Below, in pieces: positions 1 to 9,088 of a stretch of 64,000 bases of DNA (the stretch's first letter is position 1; the number at the start of each line of letters is the position of its first letter). The notes below the pieces were generated by a model. It had not been told where the DNA came from. It searched no databases and was given only the letters and a program-made list of their open reading frames with translations. The DNA comes from Burkholderia pyrrocinia (GTDB taxonomy: Bacteria > Pseudomonadota > Gammaproteobacteria > Burkholderiales > Burkholderiaceae), in NCBI RefSeq assembly GCF_022809715.1, contig NZ_CP094459.1, forward strand, positions 3,224,001 to 3,288,000. The letters run 5' to 3'. A program made the translations under genes and the position numbers.

Positions 1-369
1 TGCCCGCCGCTGCTGCAAAACCTGCTCGAAGTGCGCGGCCTCGGCCTGCTCGACATCAAGACGATCTTCGGCGAAACCGCCGTGCGGCGGAAAATGAAGC
101 TGAAGCTGATCGTCCAGCTCGTGCGGCGCCCCGACGGCGAATTCCAGCGCCTGCCGCTCGAAAGCCAGACCGTCGACGTGCTCGGTTTGCCGATCAGCAA
201 GGTCACGATCCAGGTTGCGGCCGGCCGCAACCTTGCGGTGCTCGTCGAGGCCGCCGTCCGGAACACGATCCTGCAGTTGCGCGGAATCGACACGTTGCGC
301 GATTTCATGGATCGGCAACGACTCGCGATGCAAGATCCCGACAGTCAGTTCCCCGGCAAACTGGTGTAA
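1..369 (+). CDS. hprK: HPr kinase/phosphorylase, C-terminal part (cut by window start)
   Basis: The reading frame is open from base 1 to the stop at 367-369, so only the last 122 or so codons are present. The motif [15 protein letters not shown] is the C-terminal signature of HprK, the bifunctional enzyme that phosphorylates and dephosphorylates Ser46 of the phosphocarrier HPr. The sequence continues with a conserved basic segment ([13 protein letters not shown]). In beta-proteobacteria hprK normally follows ptsN and precedes rapZ; the next gene here is rapZ, 75 bp downstream, which fits a PTS-Ntr regulatory cluster. The N-terminal domain and Walker A loop lie outside the window, so catalytic integrity cannot be judged. 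Confidence 0.93.
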
Positions 370-444
370 CCCGCACGCGCCGGCTGCGCAACGCCGACGC
401 GTCGAGCCGGTGCTATGATGAAACGTCAGGATTCTCTGCTTCCC

Positions 445-1353
445 ATGCGCATCGTCCTTATCACCGGCATCTCCGGCTCAGGCAAATCCGTCGCGCTGAA
501 CGCGCTCGAAGACGCAGGCTATTACTGCGTCGACAACCTGCCGCCGCATGTGCTCCCCGAACTCGCCCGCTACCTCGCCCAGGACGGCCAGCGCCGGCTC
601 GCGGTCGCGATCGACGCGCGCTCGAGCGCATCGCTCGACGAAATGCCCGGCCTGATCCGCGAGCTGTCGCGCGATCACGACGTGCGCGTGCTGTTCCTCA
701 ACGCAAGCACCCAGGCGCTGATCCAGCGCTTCTCCGAAACGCGCCGCCGCCATCCGTTGTCCGGCTCGCTGTCGCACGATGCGGACGTCGGCCTGCTGTC
801 GTCGCTCGAGGAAGCGATCGAGCGCGAACGCGACCTCGTCGCGCCGCTCGCCGAGTTCGGCCACCAGATCGATACGAGCACGCTGCGCGCGAACGTGCTG
901 CGCACGTGGGTCAAGCGCTTCATCGAGCAGAAGAACAACGACCTGATGGTGATGTTCGAGTCGTTCGGCTTCAAGCGCGGCGTACCGCTCGACGCCGACC
1001 TGATGTTCGACGTGCGCGCGCTGCCGAATCCGTACTACGACCACGAGTTGCGCCCGCTCACCGGGCTCGACCAGCCGGTCATCGCCTTTCTCGACGCACT
1101 GCCGATCGTCCACCAGATGATCGACGACATCCATGCGTTCCTGTTGAAATGGCTGCCGCACTTCCGCGATGACAACCGCAGCTACCTGACCGTCGCCATC
1201 GGCTGCACCGGCGGCCAGCATCGCTCGGTGTTCATCGCGGAAACGCTCGCCGCGCGCCTCGCGCACGAGGCGAACGTGATCGTGCGGCATCGTGACGCGC
1301 CAGTGGATGTCGACGCGTCGTCGCGGCTCGTCTCCGAGGTCGACCGACCCTAG
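445..1353 (+). CDS. rapZ: RapZ family RNase adapter / nucleotide-binding protein
   Basis: A 302-residue protein with a Walker A loop GISGSGKS at residues 8-15 followed by the family-typical [19 protein letters not shown] region (first part shown only), and the C-terminal [15 protein letters not shown] motif. RapZ (formerly YvcJ/YhbJ) binds nucleotides and, in enterobacteria, recruits RNase E to the small RNA GlmZ to control glucosamine-6-phosphate synthase; the target in this organism is not shown by the sequence. The ATG at 445 is chosen because it gives the usual family N terminus (MRIVLITG); an in-frame ATG at 415 would add ten unlike residues and has no clear ribosome binding site. It follows hprK on the same strand, as is usual in beta-proteobacteria. 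Confidence 0.93.
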   Translation: MRIVLITGISGSGKSVALNALEDAGYYCVDNLPPHVLPELARYLAQDGQRRLAVAIDARSSASLDEMPGLIRELSRDHDVRVLFLNASTQALIQRFSETRRRHPLSGSLSHDADVGLLSSLEEAIERERDLVAPLAEFGHQIDTSTLRANVLRTWVKRFIEQKNNDLMVMFESFGFKRGVPLDADLMFDVRALPNPYYDHELRPLTGLDQPVIAFLDALPIVHQMIDDIHAFLLKWLPHFRDDNRSYLTVAIGCTGGQHRSVFIAETLAARLAHEANVIVRHRDAPVDVDASSRLVSEVDRP

Positions 1354-1380
1354 CGACACCCGCCCCTTCGTCAGCGCGCC

Positions 1381-2016
1381 ATGTCCTCCCTATCGACCAC
1401 CCTGATCGACCTGCCGCTGTTTCCGCTGCACACGGTGCTGTTTCCGGGAGGCCTGCTCCCGCTCAAGGTGTTCGAGGCACGCTACCTCGACATGTCCCGC
1501 GCGTGCCTGCGCGACAACGCACCGTTCGGCGTGTGCCTGCTGAAGAGCGGGCCCGAAGTCGCACAGGACGGCGCCGTGTCGGTGCCCGAAACCATCGGCT
1601 GCATGGCGCGCATCACCGAGTGCGATACCGGCGAATTCGGGATGCTGTATCTGCAGGCGGTCGGCACGCAGCGTTTCGAACTGCTGTCGTATCGCGTCGA
1701 AGGCAACGGTCTGCTGGTCGGCATCGCGGAGCCGCTGCCCGACGACATCCCGCTCGAAGGCGAGCAGGCGCTCGCGCAGTTCGGCTCGTGCGCCGAGGTG
1801 CTGGAGCGCATCATCGACGCGCTGAAGAAATCCGAGCCGGGCAAGCTGCCGTTCGGCGAACCGTTCCGTCTCGACGATCCGAGCTGGGTGTCGAACCGCC
1901 TCGCGGAACTGCTGCCGCTCGACCTGCGCGCGCGGCAAAAGCTGATGGAATTTCCGGACGTCGGCGCACGCATCGACGCGGTGCATCACGTGCTCGACCG
2001 GCACGGCTGGCTGTAG
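1381..2016 (+). CDS. Lon N-terminal (substrate-binding) domain protein, YcaL/LonN-like, no protease domain
   Basis: A 211-residue protein. Residues 10-40 (LPLFPLHTVLFPGG then LPLKVFEARYLDM) match the start of the LON substrate-binding domain (PUA-like fold), and the whole length is accounted for by this domain. There is no AAA+ module and no Ser-Lys protease dyad, so this is one of the stand-alone LON-domain proteins found widely in proteobacteria, whose function is not well established. It starts 27 bp after rapZ on the same strand and could be cotranscribed. Convergent with mutY, whose stop lies 100 bp away. Confidence 0.85.
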   Translation: MSSLSTTLIDLPLFPLHTVLFPGGLLPLKVFEARYLDMSRACLRDNAPFGVCLLKSGPEVAQDGAVSVPETIGCMARITECDTGEFGMLYLQAVGTQRFELLSYRVEGNGLLVGIAEPLPDDIPLEGEQALAQFGSCAEVLERIIDALKKSEPGKLPFGEPFRLDDPSWVSNRLAELLPLDLRARQKLMEFPDVGARIDAVHHVLDRHGWL

Positions 2017-2115
2017 GCGCCTCCGGACGGGGCTTCCTTCGGTGCGGAAAACCCGGGGCGGCCCGGCGTTTTCTTTTCTCGAGCGCGCGGCCCGCGCCGC
2101 GCCCTTTCCCCTTCG

Positions 2116-3222
2116 TTACAGCAGCGGCCCGCTCAGTGCATCGAGCAGCTTGCGCACGGGCGCCGGCACGCCGTACGCATCGAGCCGGCTCAGCGGCACC
2201 CACGCGGTTTCCGCGTCCCGTGCCTGCGACGGCAGGCCGCCGCCGTCCGCCATGTCGCTCAGCCGCGGCTCGATCTCGAGCCGGAAATGCGTGAACGTAT
2301 GCGTGAACGGCGCAAGCGGCACCGGGCCGCCGCCGCCGAAGCCCTGCGCAAGTTCCGCGAGCGCCGCGTCGCCGTCGGCTTGCGGCAGGCACCACAAGCC
2401 GCCCCAGATGCCGGCCGGCGGCCGCCGCTCGAGCAGCACGGCGTCGCCGTCGCGCAGCACGAGCATCCAGGTCTTGCGTGTCGGCACGGCCTTCTTCGGC
2501 CGCGCGGCCGGCAGTTCGCGCTGCCGGCCCGTCGATTGCGCGACGCAGTCGCCCGCGAACGGGCAACGCGCGCAATCGGGCTTGCCGCGCACGCACAGCG
2601 TCGCGCCGAGATCCATCAGCCCCTGCGTATAGGCGCTCACGTCCGCCGCATTCGCGGCGTCGGGCAACAACGATTCGGCGAGCGCCCACATGTCGTTCTC
2701 GACGCGCTTCTCGCCCGGAAAACCCTCGACGCCGAACACCCGCGCGAGCACGCGCTTCACGTTGCCGTCGAGGATCGTCGCGCGCGCGCCGTACGCAAAC
2801 GACGCAATCGCCGCGGCCGTCGAGCGGCCGATGCCCGGCAGTTCGGCCAGCGCGTCGGGCGTCGCCGGAAACGCGCCGCCGTGCTCGGCGACGACGACCT
2901 GCGCGCAGCGGTGCAGGTTGCGCGCGCGCGAGTAGTAGCCGAGCCCCGCCCACAGCGCCATCACGTCGTCGACCGGCGCGGCCGCGAGCGCGGCGACGTC
3001 GGGGCAGCGTTCGAGAAAGCGCGCGTAATACGGGATGACGGTCGACACCTGGGTCTGCTGCAGCATGATTTCCGACAACCAGATCCGGTACGGATCGCGG
3101 GTGTTCTGCCACGGCAGGTCGTGGCGGCCGTGCTCGCGCTGCCACGCGATCAGGCGCGTGGCGAACGTGCGGTGCAGCGGCGTGACGGGGAACGGAGCGG
3201 GGGCGATGCGGGGCGGCTTCAA
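2116..3222 (-). CDS. mutY: A/G-specific adenine DNA glycosylase MutY
   Basis: A 368-residue protein that removes adenine mispaired with 8-oxoguanine. It shows the SEIMLQQTQV segment with the catalytic Glu, the helix-hairpin-helix ELPGIGRSTAAAI, the catalytic Asp in ILDGNVKRVLARV, and an iron-sulphur cluster ligand set C-x6-C-x2-C-x5-C (CVRGKPDCARCPFAGDC). The C-terminal third is the NUDIX-like 8-oxoG recognition domain (for example LERRPPAGIWGGLW). It lies 24 bp downstream of mutM on the same strand; the pairing of the two enzymes of the 8-oxoguanine (GO) repair system suggests one transcript. Confidence 0.96.
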   Translation of the reverse strand: MKPPRIAPAPFPVTPLHRTFATRLIAWQREHGRHDLPWQNTRDPYRIWLSEIMLQQTQVSTVIPYYARFLERCPDVAALAAAPVDDVMALWAGLGYYSRARNLHRCAQVVVAEHGGAFPATPDALAELPGIGRSTAAAIASFAYGARATILDGNVKRVLARVFGVEGFPGEKRVENDMWALAESLLPDAANAADVSAYTQGLMDLGATLCVRGKPDCARCPFAGDCVAQSTGRQRELPAARPKKAVPTRKTWMLVLRDGDAVLLERRPPAGIWGGLWCLPQADGDAALAELAQGFGGGGPVPLAPFTHTFTHFRLEIEPRLSDMADGGGLPSQARDAETAWVPLSRLDAYGVPAPVRKLLDALSGPLL

Positions 3223-3246
3223 GTTATCTAATCGCGGAAAGAGGTT

Positions 3247-4074
3247 TCAACGCTGGCAGGTCGCACAGAAATAGGTCGACCGCTGGCCCTGCACGATCTG
3301 GCGGATCGGCGTGCCGCATACGCGGCAAGGCTGGCCGGCACGGTCGTAGACGAAGCAGTCGAGCTGGAAATAGCCGCTTTCGCCGTTGCTGCCGACAAAA
3401 TCGCGCAGCGTGCTGCCGCCGCGCTCGATCGCATCGGCGAGCGTCGCGCGCACCGCGTCGGCCAGCCGCTCGTAGCGCGGCAGCGACACCTTGCCGGCGG
3501 CCGTCGTGGGCCGGATGCCGGCGCGAAACAGGCTCTCCGACGCATAGATGTTGCCGACGCCGACGACCATGTCGCCCGCGAGCAGCGCCTGCTTCACCGA
3601 CACCGTGCGGCCGCGCGTGCGCGCATGCAGCAGCGCACCGGTAAACGCCGGCGAGAACGGCTCGACGCCGAGGCTCGCGAGAAGCGGATGCGCATGCACG
3701 TCGCCCGCTTCGCGCGGGTGCCACAGCACGGCGCCGAAGCGGCGCGGATCGCGGAACCGCAGTACGAATTCGTCGAAGATCCAGTCGATGTGATCGTGCT
3801 TCGCGGCGACCGGCACGCCGGCCGCGGGCAGCACGCGCAGCGTGCCCGTCATGCCGAGATGGACGATGAACCAGCCCGCGTCGACCTCGAACAGCAGGTA
3901 TTTGCCGCGGCGCTCGACGGCGAGCACCTCGCGCGCGCGCAATTGCTCGGCGAGCCCCGCCGGCACGGGCCAGCGCAGCATCGCGGTACGGACGTCGACA
4001 CGCTCGACGCGGCGGCCCGCGACAAAGGGCTCGATGCCCCGGCGCGTGACTTCGACTTCTGGCAACTCTGGCAT
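3247..4074 (-). CDS. mutM: Formamidopyrimidine-DNA glycosylase MutM (Fpg)
   Basis: A 275-residue bifunctional DNA glycosylase/AP lyase that excises 8-oxoguanine. The ATG at 4074 is certain because the family requires the N-terminal MPELPEVE, whose Pro (after Met removal) is the catalytic nucleophile. The C-terminal zinc finger is visible as CRVCG...YFCATCQR. Longer upstream frames in this direction run into the intergenic palindrome and are rejected. It precedes mutY by 24 bp and is probably the first gene of a two-gene repair operon. Confidence 0.97.
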   Translation of the reverse strand: MPELPEVEVTRRGIEPFVAGRRVERVDVRTAMLRWPVPAGLAEQLRAREVLAVERRGKYLLFEVDAGWFIVHLGMTGTLRVLPAAGVPVAAKHDHIDWIFDEFVLRFRDPRRFGAVLWHPREAGDVHAHPLLASLGVEPFSPAFTGALLHARTRGRTVSVKQALLAGDMVVGVGNIYASESLFRAGIRPTTAAGKVSLPRYERLADAVRATLADAIERGGSTLRDFVGSNGESGYFQLDCFVYDRAGQPCRVCGTPIRQIVQGQRSTYFCATCQR

Positions 4075-4092
4075 GTTATACGGGTCTGAGGC

Positions 4093-4379
4093 TAGGGTCT
4101 GTTTGCATATGGAACGCGCATGCGTTGCCACGAGAACGGCCGCTCGCGAGGCGCGCGACGCCGCGAATACTGGACGTATTCGCAAGGAGCGCAACGCGGC
4201 GAGCGGCCGTTCTCGTGGCAACCCCAAATTAAAAAATTCATGTCACGGGAATGCCCGAAATCGCCCGCATAGCGGCGTCGCTCGTCGCTTGTTTGGCTCG
4301 CCAAACGGCGCTCCTCGCTTCTTGCTATGCGGGCGATTTCGGGCATTCGCATGTGCGTTCCATATGCAAACGGACCCTA
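4093..4379. repeat. Nested inverted-repeat element (outer 32-bp stem enclosing two 24-25-bp hairpins)
   Basis: The mutM-to-TPR intergenic region is filled by a structured 287-bp element. The outer arms are 4093-4124 and 4348-4379, 32 bp with two mismatches (core TTTGCATATGGAACGC). Inside lie two hairpins: arms 4124-4147 with 4199-4222 (24 bp, perfect) and arms 4249-4273 with 4324-4348 (25 bp, perfect). Each has its own apical mini-hairpin: GCGAATAC/GTATTCGC at 4163-4183 and GTTTGGC/GCCAAAC at 4291-4306. An AT-rich linker (4223-4248) joins the two. The whole would fold as a three-way junction in either strand. It has no credible ORF. It may be a MITE-like mobile repeat (TA at both outer ends) or a structured RNA. 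Confidence 0.9.
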
Positions 4380-4442
4380 TCACGATCGTGCGTGTATTGT
4401 AGCGAGCGCGTTACAATCGGTTGAAACATCGAACGGATTTCC

Positions 4443-6266
4443 ATGACTCTGCCCTCGAAGCTGCTTCAGAAGCGCCCCGCCGCCGCGCGCGGCGCGCGCG
4501 CCTTCCCGGTCCGTCGTGCACTCGGCGCCGCGCTGTTTGCCGCCTGGACCCTCACCGCCTTCCCGGCTCACGCGCAGGATCCGGCATCGGACGACGCGGA
4601 GCCGCAGGGCGCGTTCGAGCATGTCATGCCGGATGAGCAGAAGAATCTCCCCGGTGTCCCGCTGACGAGCCAGATCGTCTACCAGGTGCTCGCCGCCGAG
4701 GTCGCGCTCCAGCGCAACCAGCCGGCGCCGGCGTACCAGACCTACCTCGCGCTCGCCCGCGACACGCGCGATCCGCGCATGGCGCAGCGTGCGACCGAGA
4801 TCGCGCTCGGTGCACAGAGCCCGGCCGACGCGCTGTCCGCCGCGAACCTGTGGCGCCAGTACGCACCGGATTCGAACCGGGCATCGCAGGTCGACGCCGC
4901 GCTGCTGGTGCTCGCCGGCAAGCCGGCCGACGCGCAGCCGATGCTCGCGCGCGAGCTGGCCCGCGCAACCGGCGAGACGCGCGGGCCCGCGATCCTCGCG
5001 CTGCAGGCGCTGCTCGTGCGCGGCTCCGATCGCGTCGGCGGCCTCGCGGTGCTGAAGGACATGCTGAAAAACGACATGAACCGGCCCGAGGCGCAGCTCG
5101 CGATCGCGCGGCAGCAGCTCGCGGTCGACGACAAGGACGGCGCCGCGCAATCGCTGAAGCGAGCGCTGCAGCTCCGTCCCGACTACCTGCCGGCGGCGCT
5201 GATGCTGTCGCAGATGGGGCCGGCGGAACGCGCGGCGGGCATCGCGTCGTTCGAGAAATATGTTCAGCAGAATCCGAAGTCGCGCGACGCGCGGCTCGCG
5301 CTGTCGCAGCTCTATCTCGCCGACGATCGCCTCGACGACGCGCAGAAGCAGTTCGAGACGATGCGCAAGCTCGACTCGAAGGATCCGACGCCGCTGATGG
5401 CGCTCGCGCTGATCAAGATTCAGCAGAAGAAACTCGACGAAGCGACCGCCTACCTGAAGCAGTACGTGCAGCTCGGCGACAAGCAGCAGAACCTCGACGT
5501 CGGCCAGGGCTACATCTACCTCGCGCAGATCGCGATCGACCAGAACAACGATGCACAGGCGTCGCAATGGCTCGACAAGGTCGACCAGACGAGCCAGCAC
5601 TATCTCCCCGCGCAGATCACGCGCGCGCAACTGCTGCAGAAACAGGGCAAGACCGACGAGGCGCGCAAGGTGCTCGACGACCTGCCGATCACGGATCCGC
5701 GCGACGCGGCCGTGGTCGCGCGCACCGACGCGTCGATCCTGTTCACCGCGAAGCGCTATCCGGAAGCCGAGGCACGGCTCGGGCAGGCGGTCCAGGACTT
5801 CCCGGACGATCCCGACCTGCGCTACGACTACGCGATGGCGGCCGAAAAGACCGGCCACTACACGACGATGGAACAGCAGCTGCGCGAGCTGATCCGCACG
5901 CAGCCCGACAACCCGCAGGCGTACAACGCGCTCGGCTATTCGCTTGCCGACCGCAACCAGCGCCTGCCCGAAGCCAGCAAGCTGATCGACAAGGCGATGA
6001 CGCTCGCGCCGAACGATGCCTACATCATGGACAGCCTCGGCTGGGTGAAGTACCGGATGGGCGACACGGCCGGCGCTACGAAGGTCCTGCGGCACGCGTA
6101 CGAACTGCAGCCGAACGCCGAAATCGGTGCTCACCTCGGCGAAGTGCTGTGGAAGAGCGGCGCACAGGACGACGCGCGTTCCGCGTGGCGTGCCGCGCAG
6201 AAGCTCGAGCCCGACAACGAAACGCTCGTGCAGACGCTGAAGCGCCTGCAGATCAACGGCCTCTGA
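4443..6266 (+). CDS. Exported tetratricopeptide-repeat protein
   Basis: A 607-residue protein with a signal peptide (basic start, hydrophobic ALGAALFAAWTLTAF, likely cleavage after AHA near residue 43), then TPR-like helical repeats along most of its length (for example LALSQLYLADDRLDDAQKQF and ALGYSLADRNQRLPEASKLI). It sits directly upstream of lolB with a 1-bp stop/start overlap (TGATG), the arrangement commonly seen in beta- and gamma-proteobacteria. The role is likely a periplasmic or outer-membrane scaffold; no enzymatic motif is seen. The specific function is not known from sequence. Confidence 0.88.
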   Translation: MTLPSKLLQKRPAAARGARAFPVRRALGAALFAAWTLTAFPAHAQDPASDDAEPQGAFEHVMPDEQKNLPGVPLTSQIVYQVLAAEVALQRNQPAPAYQTYLALARDTRDPRMAQRATEIALGAQSPADALSAANLWRQYAPDSNRASQVDAALLVLAGKPADAQPMLARELARATGETRGPAILALQALLVRGSDRVGGLAVLKDMLKNDMNRPEAQLAIARQQLAVDDKDGAAQSLKRALQLRPDYLPAALMLSQMGPAERAAGIASFEKYVQQNPKSRDARLALSQLYLADDRLDDAQKQFETMRKLDSKDPTPLMALALIKIQQKKLDEATAYLKQYVQLGDKQQNLDVGQGYIYLAQIAIDQNNDAQASQWLDKVDQTSQHYLPAQITRAQLLQKQGKTDEARKVLDDLPITDPRDAAVVARTDASILFTAKRYPEAEARLGQAVQDFPDDPDLRYDYAMAAEKTGHYTTMEQQLRELIRTQPDNPQAYNALGYSLADRNQRLPEASKLIDKAMTLAPNDAYIMDSLGWVKYRMGDTAGATKVLRHAYELQPNAEIGAHLGEVLWKSGAQDDARSAWRAAQKLEPDNETLVQTLKRLQINGL

Positions 6267-6886
6267 TGCAGATGTTCCCGATGCTTTCCCTGTCCTCCCG
6301 CGCGCAGCGCACGCTGGCCGCGGCCGGCGCCGCGCTCGCGCTCGCCGGCTGCGCGAGCACGCCGCCGTCGGCAAGCGCGCCGACGGGCACGGTGCTGCAG
6401 ACCGCCGCGACGCACGCTTACCATGGCCGCTTCGCGGTGCAGTACGACGACCGTCTCGGCAGGCAGCAGAACGTGTACGGCAACTTCGACTGGCAGGAGC
6501 ACGGCAACGACGTGTCGCTCGAGCTGCGCAGCCCGCTCGGCCAGACGCTCGCGGTCGTGAAATCGACGCCGCAGGCGGCGTCGCTCGAGTTGCCTAACCG
6601 ACCGACGCAATATGCGACGGACGTCGGCGACCTGATGCAGCGAACGCTCGGCTTCGCACTGCCGCTCGCGGGCCTGCGCTACTGGCTGCTGCCGACGCCC
6701 GCGCCCGCGACGCCCGCGGAGACGGTACGCGATCCGGCCGACGACACGCACGTCAAGCAGATCCGCCAGGACGGCTGGACGATCGACTACCTTGCCTACG
6801 CGGACGCCCCGGCCACGGGCGTCAAACGCGTCAACCTCGTGCGCGCGACGCCGCCGCTCGACATCAAGCTCGTGCTCGATCAGTGA
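6266..6886 (+). CDS. lolB: Outer-membrane lipoprotein LolB
   Basis: A 206-residue lipoprotein precursor. The ATG at 6266 overlaps the TPR gene stop codon (TGATG). The lipobox LAGC places the lipidated Cys at residue 29. The mature part has the LolB pattern (YHGRFAVQYDD, GNFDWQEHGNDVSLELRSPL, LPLAGLRYWL). LolB receives lipoproteins from the periplasmic carrier LolA and inserts them in the outer membrane. Translational coupling with the upstream TPR gene is likely. It is followed by ispE 27 bp downstream, which is the conserved lolB-ispE order. Confidence 0.93.
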   Translation: MQMFPMLSLSSRAQRTLAAAGAALALAGCASTPPSASAPTGTVLQTAATHAYHGRFAVQYDDRLGRQQNVYGNFDWQEHGNDVSLELRSPLGQTLAVVKSTPQAASLELPNRPTQYATDVGDLMQRTLGFALPLAGLRYWLLPTPAPATPAETVRDPADDTHVKQIRQDGWTIDYLAYADAPATGVKRVNLVRATPPLDIKLVLDQ

Positions 6887-6913
6887 GCACGTGCGCCTAG
6901 CCTCGACATACGC

Positions 6914-7795
6914 ATGACCGATTCGACCCGCTCGCTGCGCAACTGCCTTGCGCCCGCGAAACTCAACCTGTTCCTGCACATCACCGGCCGCCGCCCGAAC
7001 GGCTATCACGATCTGCAGAGCGTGTTCCAGCTGCTGAACTGGGGGGACACGCTGCACTTCACGCTGCGCGACGACGGCCGCGTCGCGCGTGTCACCGACG
7101 TGCCCGGCGTGCCCGAGGAAAGCGATCTCGTCGTGCGCGCGGCCAACCTGCTGAAGGCGCACACTGGCACCGCACTCGGCGTCGACATCGAGATCGACAA
7201 GTGCCTGCCGATGGGCGCCGGCCTCGGCGGCGGCAGCTCCGACGCGGCAACGACGCTGCTCGCGCTGAACCGCCTGTGGCAACTCGACCTGCCGCGCACG
7301 GAGCTTCAGTCGCTCGCGGTGAAACTCGGCGCAGACGTCCCGTTTTTTATTTTTGGAAAAAATGCGTTCGCAGAGGGTATCGGAGAAGAATTAGCTGAGG
7401 TAGAATTACCGACTCGCTGGTTCTTGGTTGTGACGCCACGCGTTCATGTCCCGACCGCTGAAATATTTTCAGATGAGTTGTTGACAAGAGATTCGAAGCC
7501 CGTCACAATTGCTGACTTTCTTGCACAGCAAAACAGCGATGCGGGATGGCCAGACAGCTTCGGCCGGAACGATATGCAGCAAGTTGTGACAAGTAAGTAC
7601 GCGGAAGTTGCGCAGGTGGTCAAATGGTTGTATGATGTGACCCCCGCGAGGATGACCGGCTCCGGAGCAAGCGTGTTTGCAGCGTTTCGCAGCAAACACG
7701 AGGCAGAAGCGGCGAAAGCCAAGCTGCCCGCCAGTTGGAACGGCGCAGTTGCCGAGAGCCTGAACGAGCATCCGCTCTTCGCTTTCGCGTCATGA
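6914..7795 (+). CDS. ispE: 4-diphosphocytidyl-2-C-methyl-D-erythritol kinase IspE
   Basis: A 293-residue GHMP kinase of the MEP isoprenoid pathway. It has [20 protein letters not shown] near the N terminus, the ATP-binding [14 protein letters not shown] loop at about residues 98-111, and the C-terminal [12 protein letters not shown] motif. The gene is full length and conserved. Oddly, codon usage changes sharply at about base 7330: the first half is typical GC-rich Burkholderia coding sequence, while roughly 7330-7660 is AT-rich with TTA, GTA, ATT and AAA codons and homopolymers (TTTTTTATTTTTGG). The encoded protein remains IspE-like, so this looks like recombination with a divergent allele or selection on the DNA or mRNA, not a pseudogene. 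tRNA-Gln follows immediately. Confidence 0.95.
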   Translation: MTDSTRSLRNCLAPAKLNLFLHITGRRPNGYHDLQSVFQLLNWGDTLHFTLRDDGRVARVTDVPGVPEESDLVVRAANLLKAHTGTALGVDIEIDKCLPMGAGLGGGSSDAATTLLALNRLWQLDLPRTELQSLAVKLGADVPFFIFGKNAFAEGIGEELAEVELPTRWFLVVTPRVHVPTAEIFSDELLTRDSKPVTIADFLAQQNSDAGWPDSFGRNDMQQVVTSKYAEVAQVVKWLYDVTPARMTGSGASVFAAFRSKHEAEAAKAKLPASWNGAVAESLNEHPLFAFAS

Positions 7796-7850
7796 AGTTT
7801 TACTTTGCCGGATGGCCTACACGAGTCCGGTGAAGTTATCAGTTAAGTGT

Positions 7851-7927
7851 AGGGGAGTCGCCAAGTTGGTCAAGGCACCGGATTTTGATTCCGGCATGCG
7901 AGGGTTCGAGTCCTTCCTCCCCTGCCA
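7851..7927 (+). tRNA. tRNA-Gln (anticodon TTG)
   Basis: The 77-nt sequence folds as a cloverleaf. The acceptor stem is AGGGGAG with CTCCCCT. The D arm is GCC/GGC, and the anticodon stem CCGGA/TCCGG encloses loop TTTTGAT with anticodon TTG. The T arm is GAGGG-TTCGAGT-CCTTC, the discriminator is G, and CCA is encoded (7925-7927). It closely resembles Escherichia coli tRNA-Gln. The position between ispE and prs is the conserved one in many proteobacteria, and the tRNA is probably processed from a longer transcript because no terminator is seen before prs. Confidence 0.97.
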
Positions 7928-7971
7928 AAAATTTTCCCGCATTTCCCGCCTAAGCCTGAAGCAGGTGCACG

Positions 7972-8928
7972 ATGAGCAGCCATGACGGCCTGATGGTTTT
8001 TACTGGCAACGCGAATCCCGCGCTCGCCCAGGAAGTCGTCAACATTCTTGGAATTCCCCTCGGCAAAGCAATGGTCAGCCGTTTCTCCGACGGCGAGATC
8101 CAGGTCGAGATCCAGGAAAACGTGCGTGGCAAGGACGTCTTCGTCCTGCAATCCACGTGCGCGCCGGCGAACGACAACCTGATGGAACTGATGATCATGG
8201 TCGACGCGCTCAAGCGCGCATCGGCCGGCCGGATCACTGCAGCCATCCCCTACTTCGGCTACGCCCGTCAGGATCGCCGCCCGCGTTCGGCGCGCGTCGC
8301 GATCTCGGCGAAGGTCGTCGCGAACATGCTGGAAATCGCCGGCGTCGAGCGGATCATCACGATGGATCTGCACGCCGACCAGATTCAAGGCTTCTTCGAC
8401 ATCCCGGTCGACAACATCTACGCAACGCCGATCCTGCTGGGCGACCTGCGCAAGCAGAACTACTCGGATCTGCTCGTCGTGTCGCCGGACGTCGGCGGCG
8501 TGGTGCGTGCCCGGGCACTCGCGAAGCAGCTCAACTGCGATCTCGCGATCATCGACAAGCGTCGTCCGAAGGCGAACGTCGCCGAAGTGATGAACATCAT
8601 CGGTGAAGTCGAAGGCCGCACCTGCGTGATCATGGACGACATGGTCGATACGGCCGGCACGCTCTGCAAGGCCGCGCAAGTGCTGAAGGACCGCGGTGCG
8701 AAGCAGGTGTTCGCGTACGCGACGCACCCCGTGCTGTCGGGCGGCGCCGCCGACCGCATCGCCGCATCGGCACTCGACGAGCTGGTCGTCACCGATACGA
8801 TCCCGCTGTCGGCCGAATCGCTGGCGTGCTCGAAGATCCGCTCGCTGACGAGCGCGAGCCTGCTGGCCGAGACGTTCTCGCGGATCCGCCGCGGCGATTC
8901 GGTGATGTCGCTGTTCGCGGAATCCTGA
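7972..8928 (+). CDS. prs: Ribose-phosphate pyrophosphokinase (PRPP synthetase)
   Basis: A 318-residue enzyme that makes phosphoribosyl pyrophosphate from ribose-5-phosphate and ATP for nucleotide, histidine and tryptophan synthesis. The divalent-cation site [11 protein letters not shown], the flexible-loop region YARQDRRPR, and the PRPP-binding motif [14 protein letters not shown] are all present, and the length is the family norm. It starts 45 bp after tRNA-Gln and is followed by two hairpin terminator-like structures and then rplY, matching the conserved ispE-tRNA-prs-rplY-pth order. Confidence 0.97.
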   Translation: MSSHDGLMVFTGNANPALAQEVVNILGIPLGKAMVSRFSDGEIQVEIQENVRGKDVFVLQSTCAPANDNLMELMIMVDALKRASAGRITAAIPYFGYARQDRRPRSARVAISAKVVANMLEIAGVERIITMDLHADQIQGFFDIPVDNIYATPILLGDLRKQNYSDLLVVSPDVGGVVRARALAKQLNCDLAIIDKRRPKANVAEVMNIIGEVEGRTCVIMDDMVDTAGTLCKAAQVLKDRGAKQVFAYATHPVLSGGAADRIAASALDELVVTDTIPLSAESLACSKIRSLTSASLLAETFSRIRRGDSVMSLFAES

Positions 8929-8960
8929 TCGCGAGTCGACACAAGAAAGCATGCGCAGAA

Positions 8961-8986
8961 AGCGAAGCGGCAACGCTTCGCTTTTT
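8961..8986 (+). terminator. Intrinsic terminator downstream of prs
   Basis: A 9-bp stem AGCGAAGCG (8961-8969) with loop GCAA pairs with CGCTTCGCT (8974-8982) and runs into a short T tract. It lies 32 bp after the prs stop. Because rplY follows on the same strand it may act as an attenuator, with partial read-through. Confidence 0.8.
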
Positions 8987-9026
8987 GCACAATCGGACGG
9001 GATAGACGAAACCCCGCCGTTTCATC

Positions 9027-9054
9027 GGGGGCCGCCGTTTGACGGCCCCGTTTT
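9027..9054 (+). terminator. Second hairpin with T tract just upstream of rplY
   Basis: Stem GGGGCCG (9027-9033) pairs with CGGCCCC (9043-9049), followed by G and TTTT (9051-9054). It is 35 bp before the rplY ATG and 40 bp after the first hairpin, so two terminator-like structures are stacked in the prs-rplY gap. It could be a leader hairpin controlling rplY. Confidence 0.6.
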
Positions 9055-9088
9055 ACTGCCTGGTCGCGGGCAGCCATTGGAGAATCAC

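Noticed and set aside
4092-4352. 86-codon minus-strand frame within the palindromic element
   Set aside because: It only follows the repeat arms, has no ribosome binding site and no protein family resemblance.
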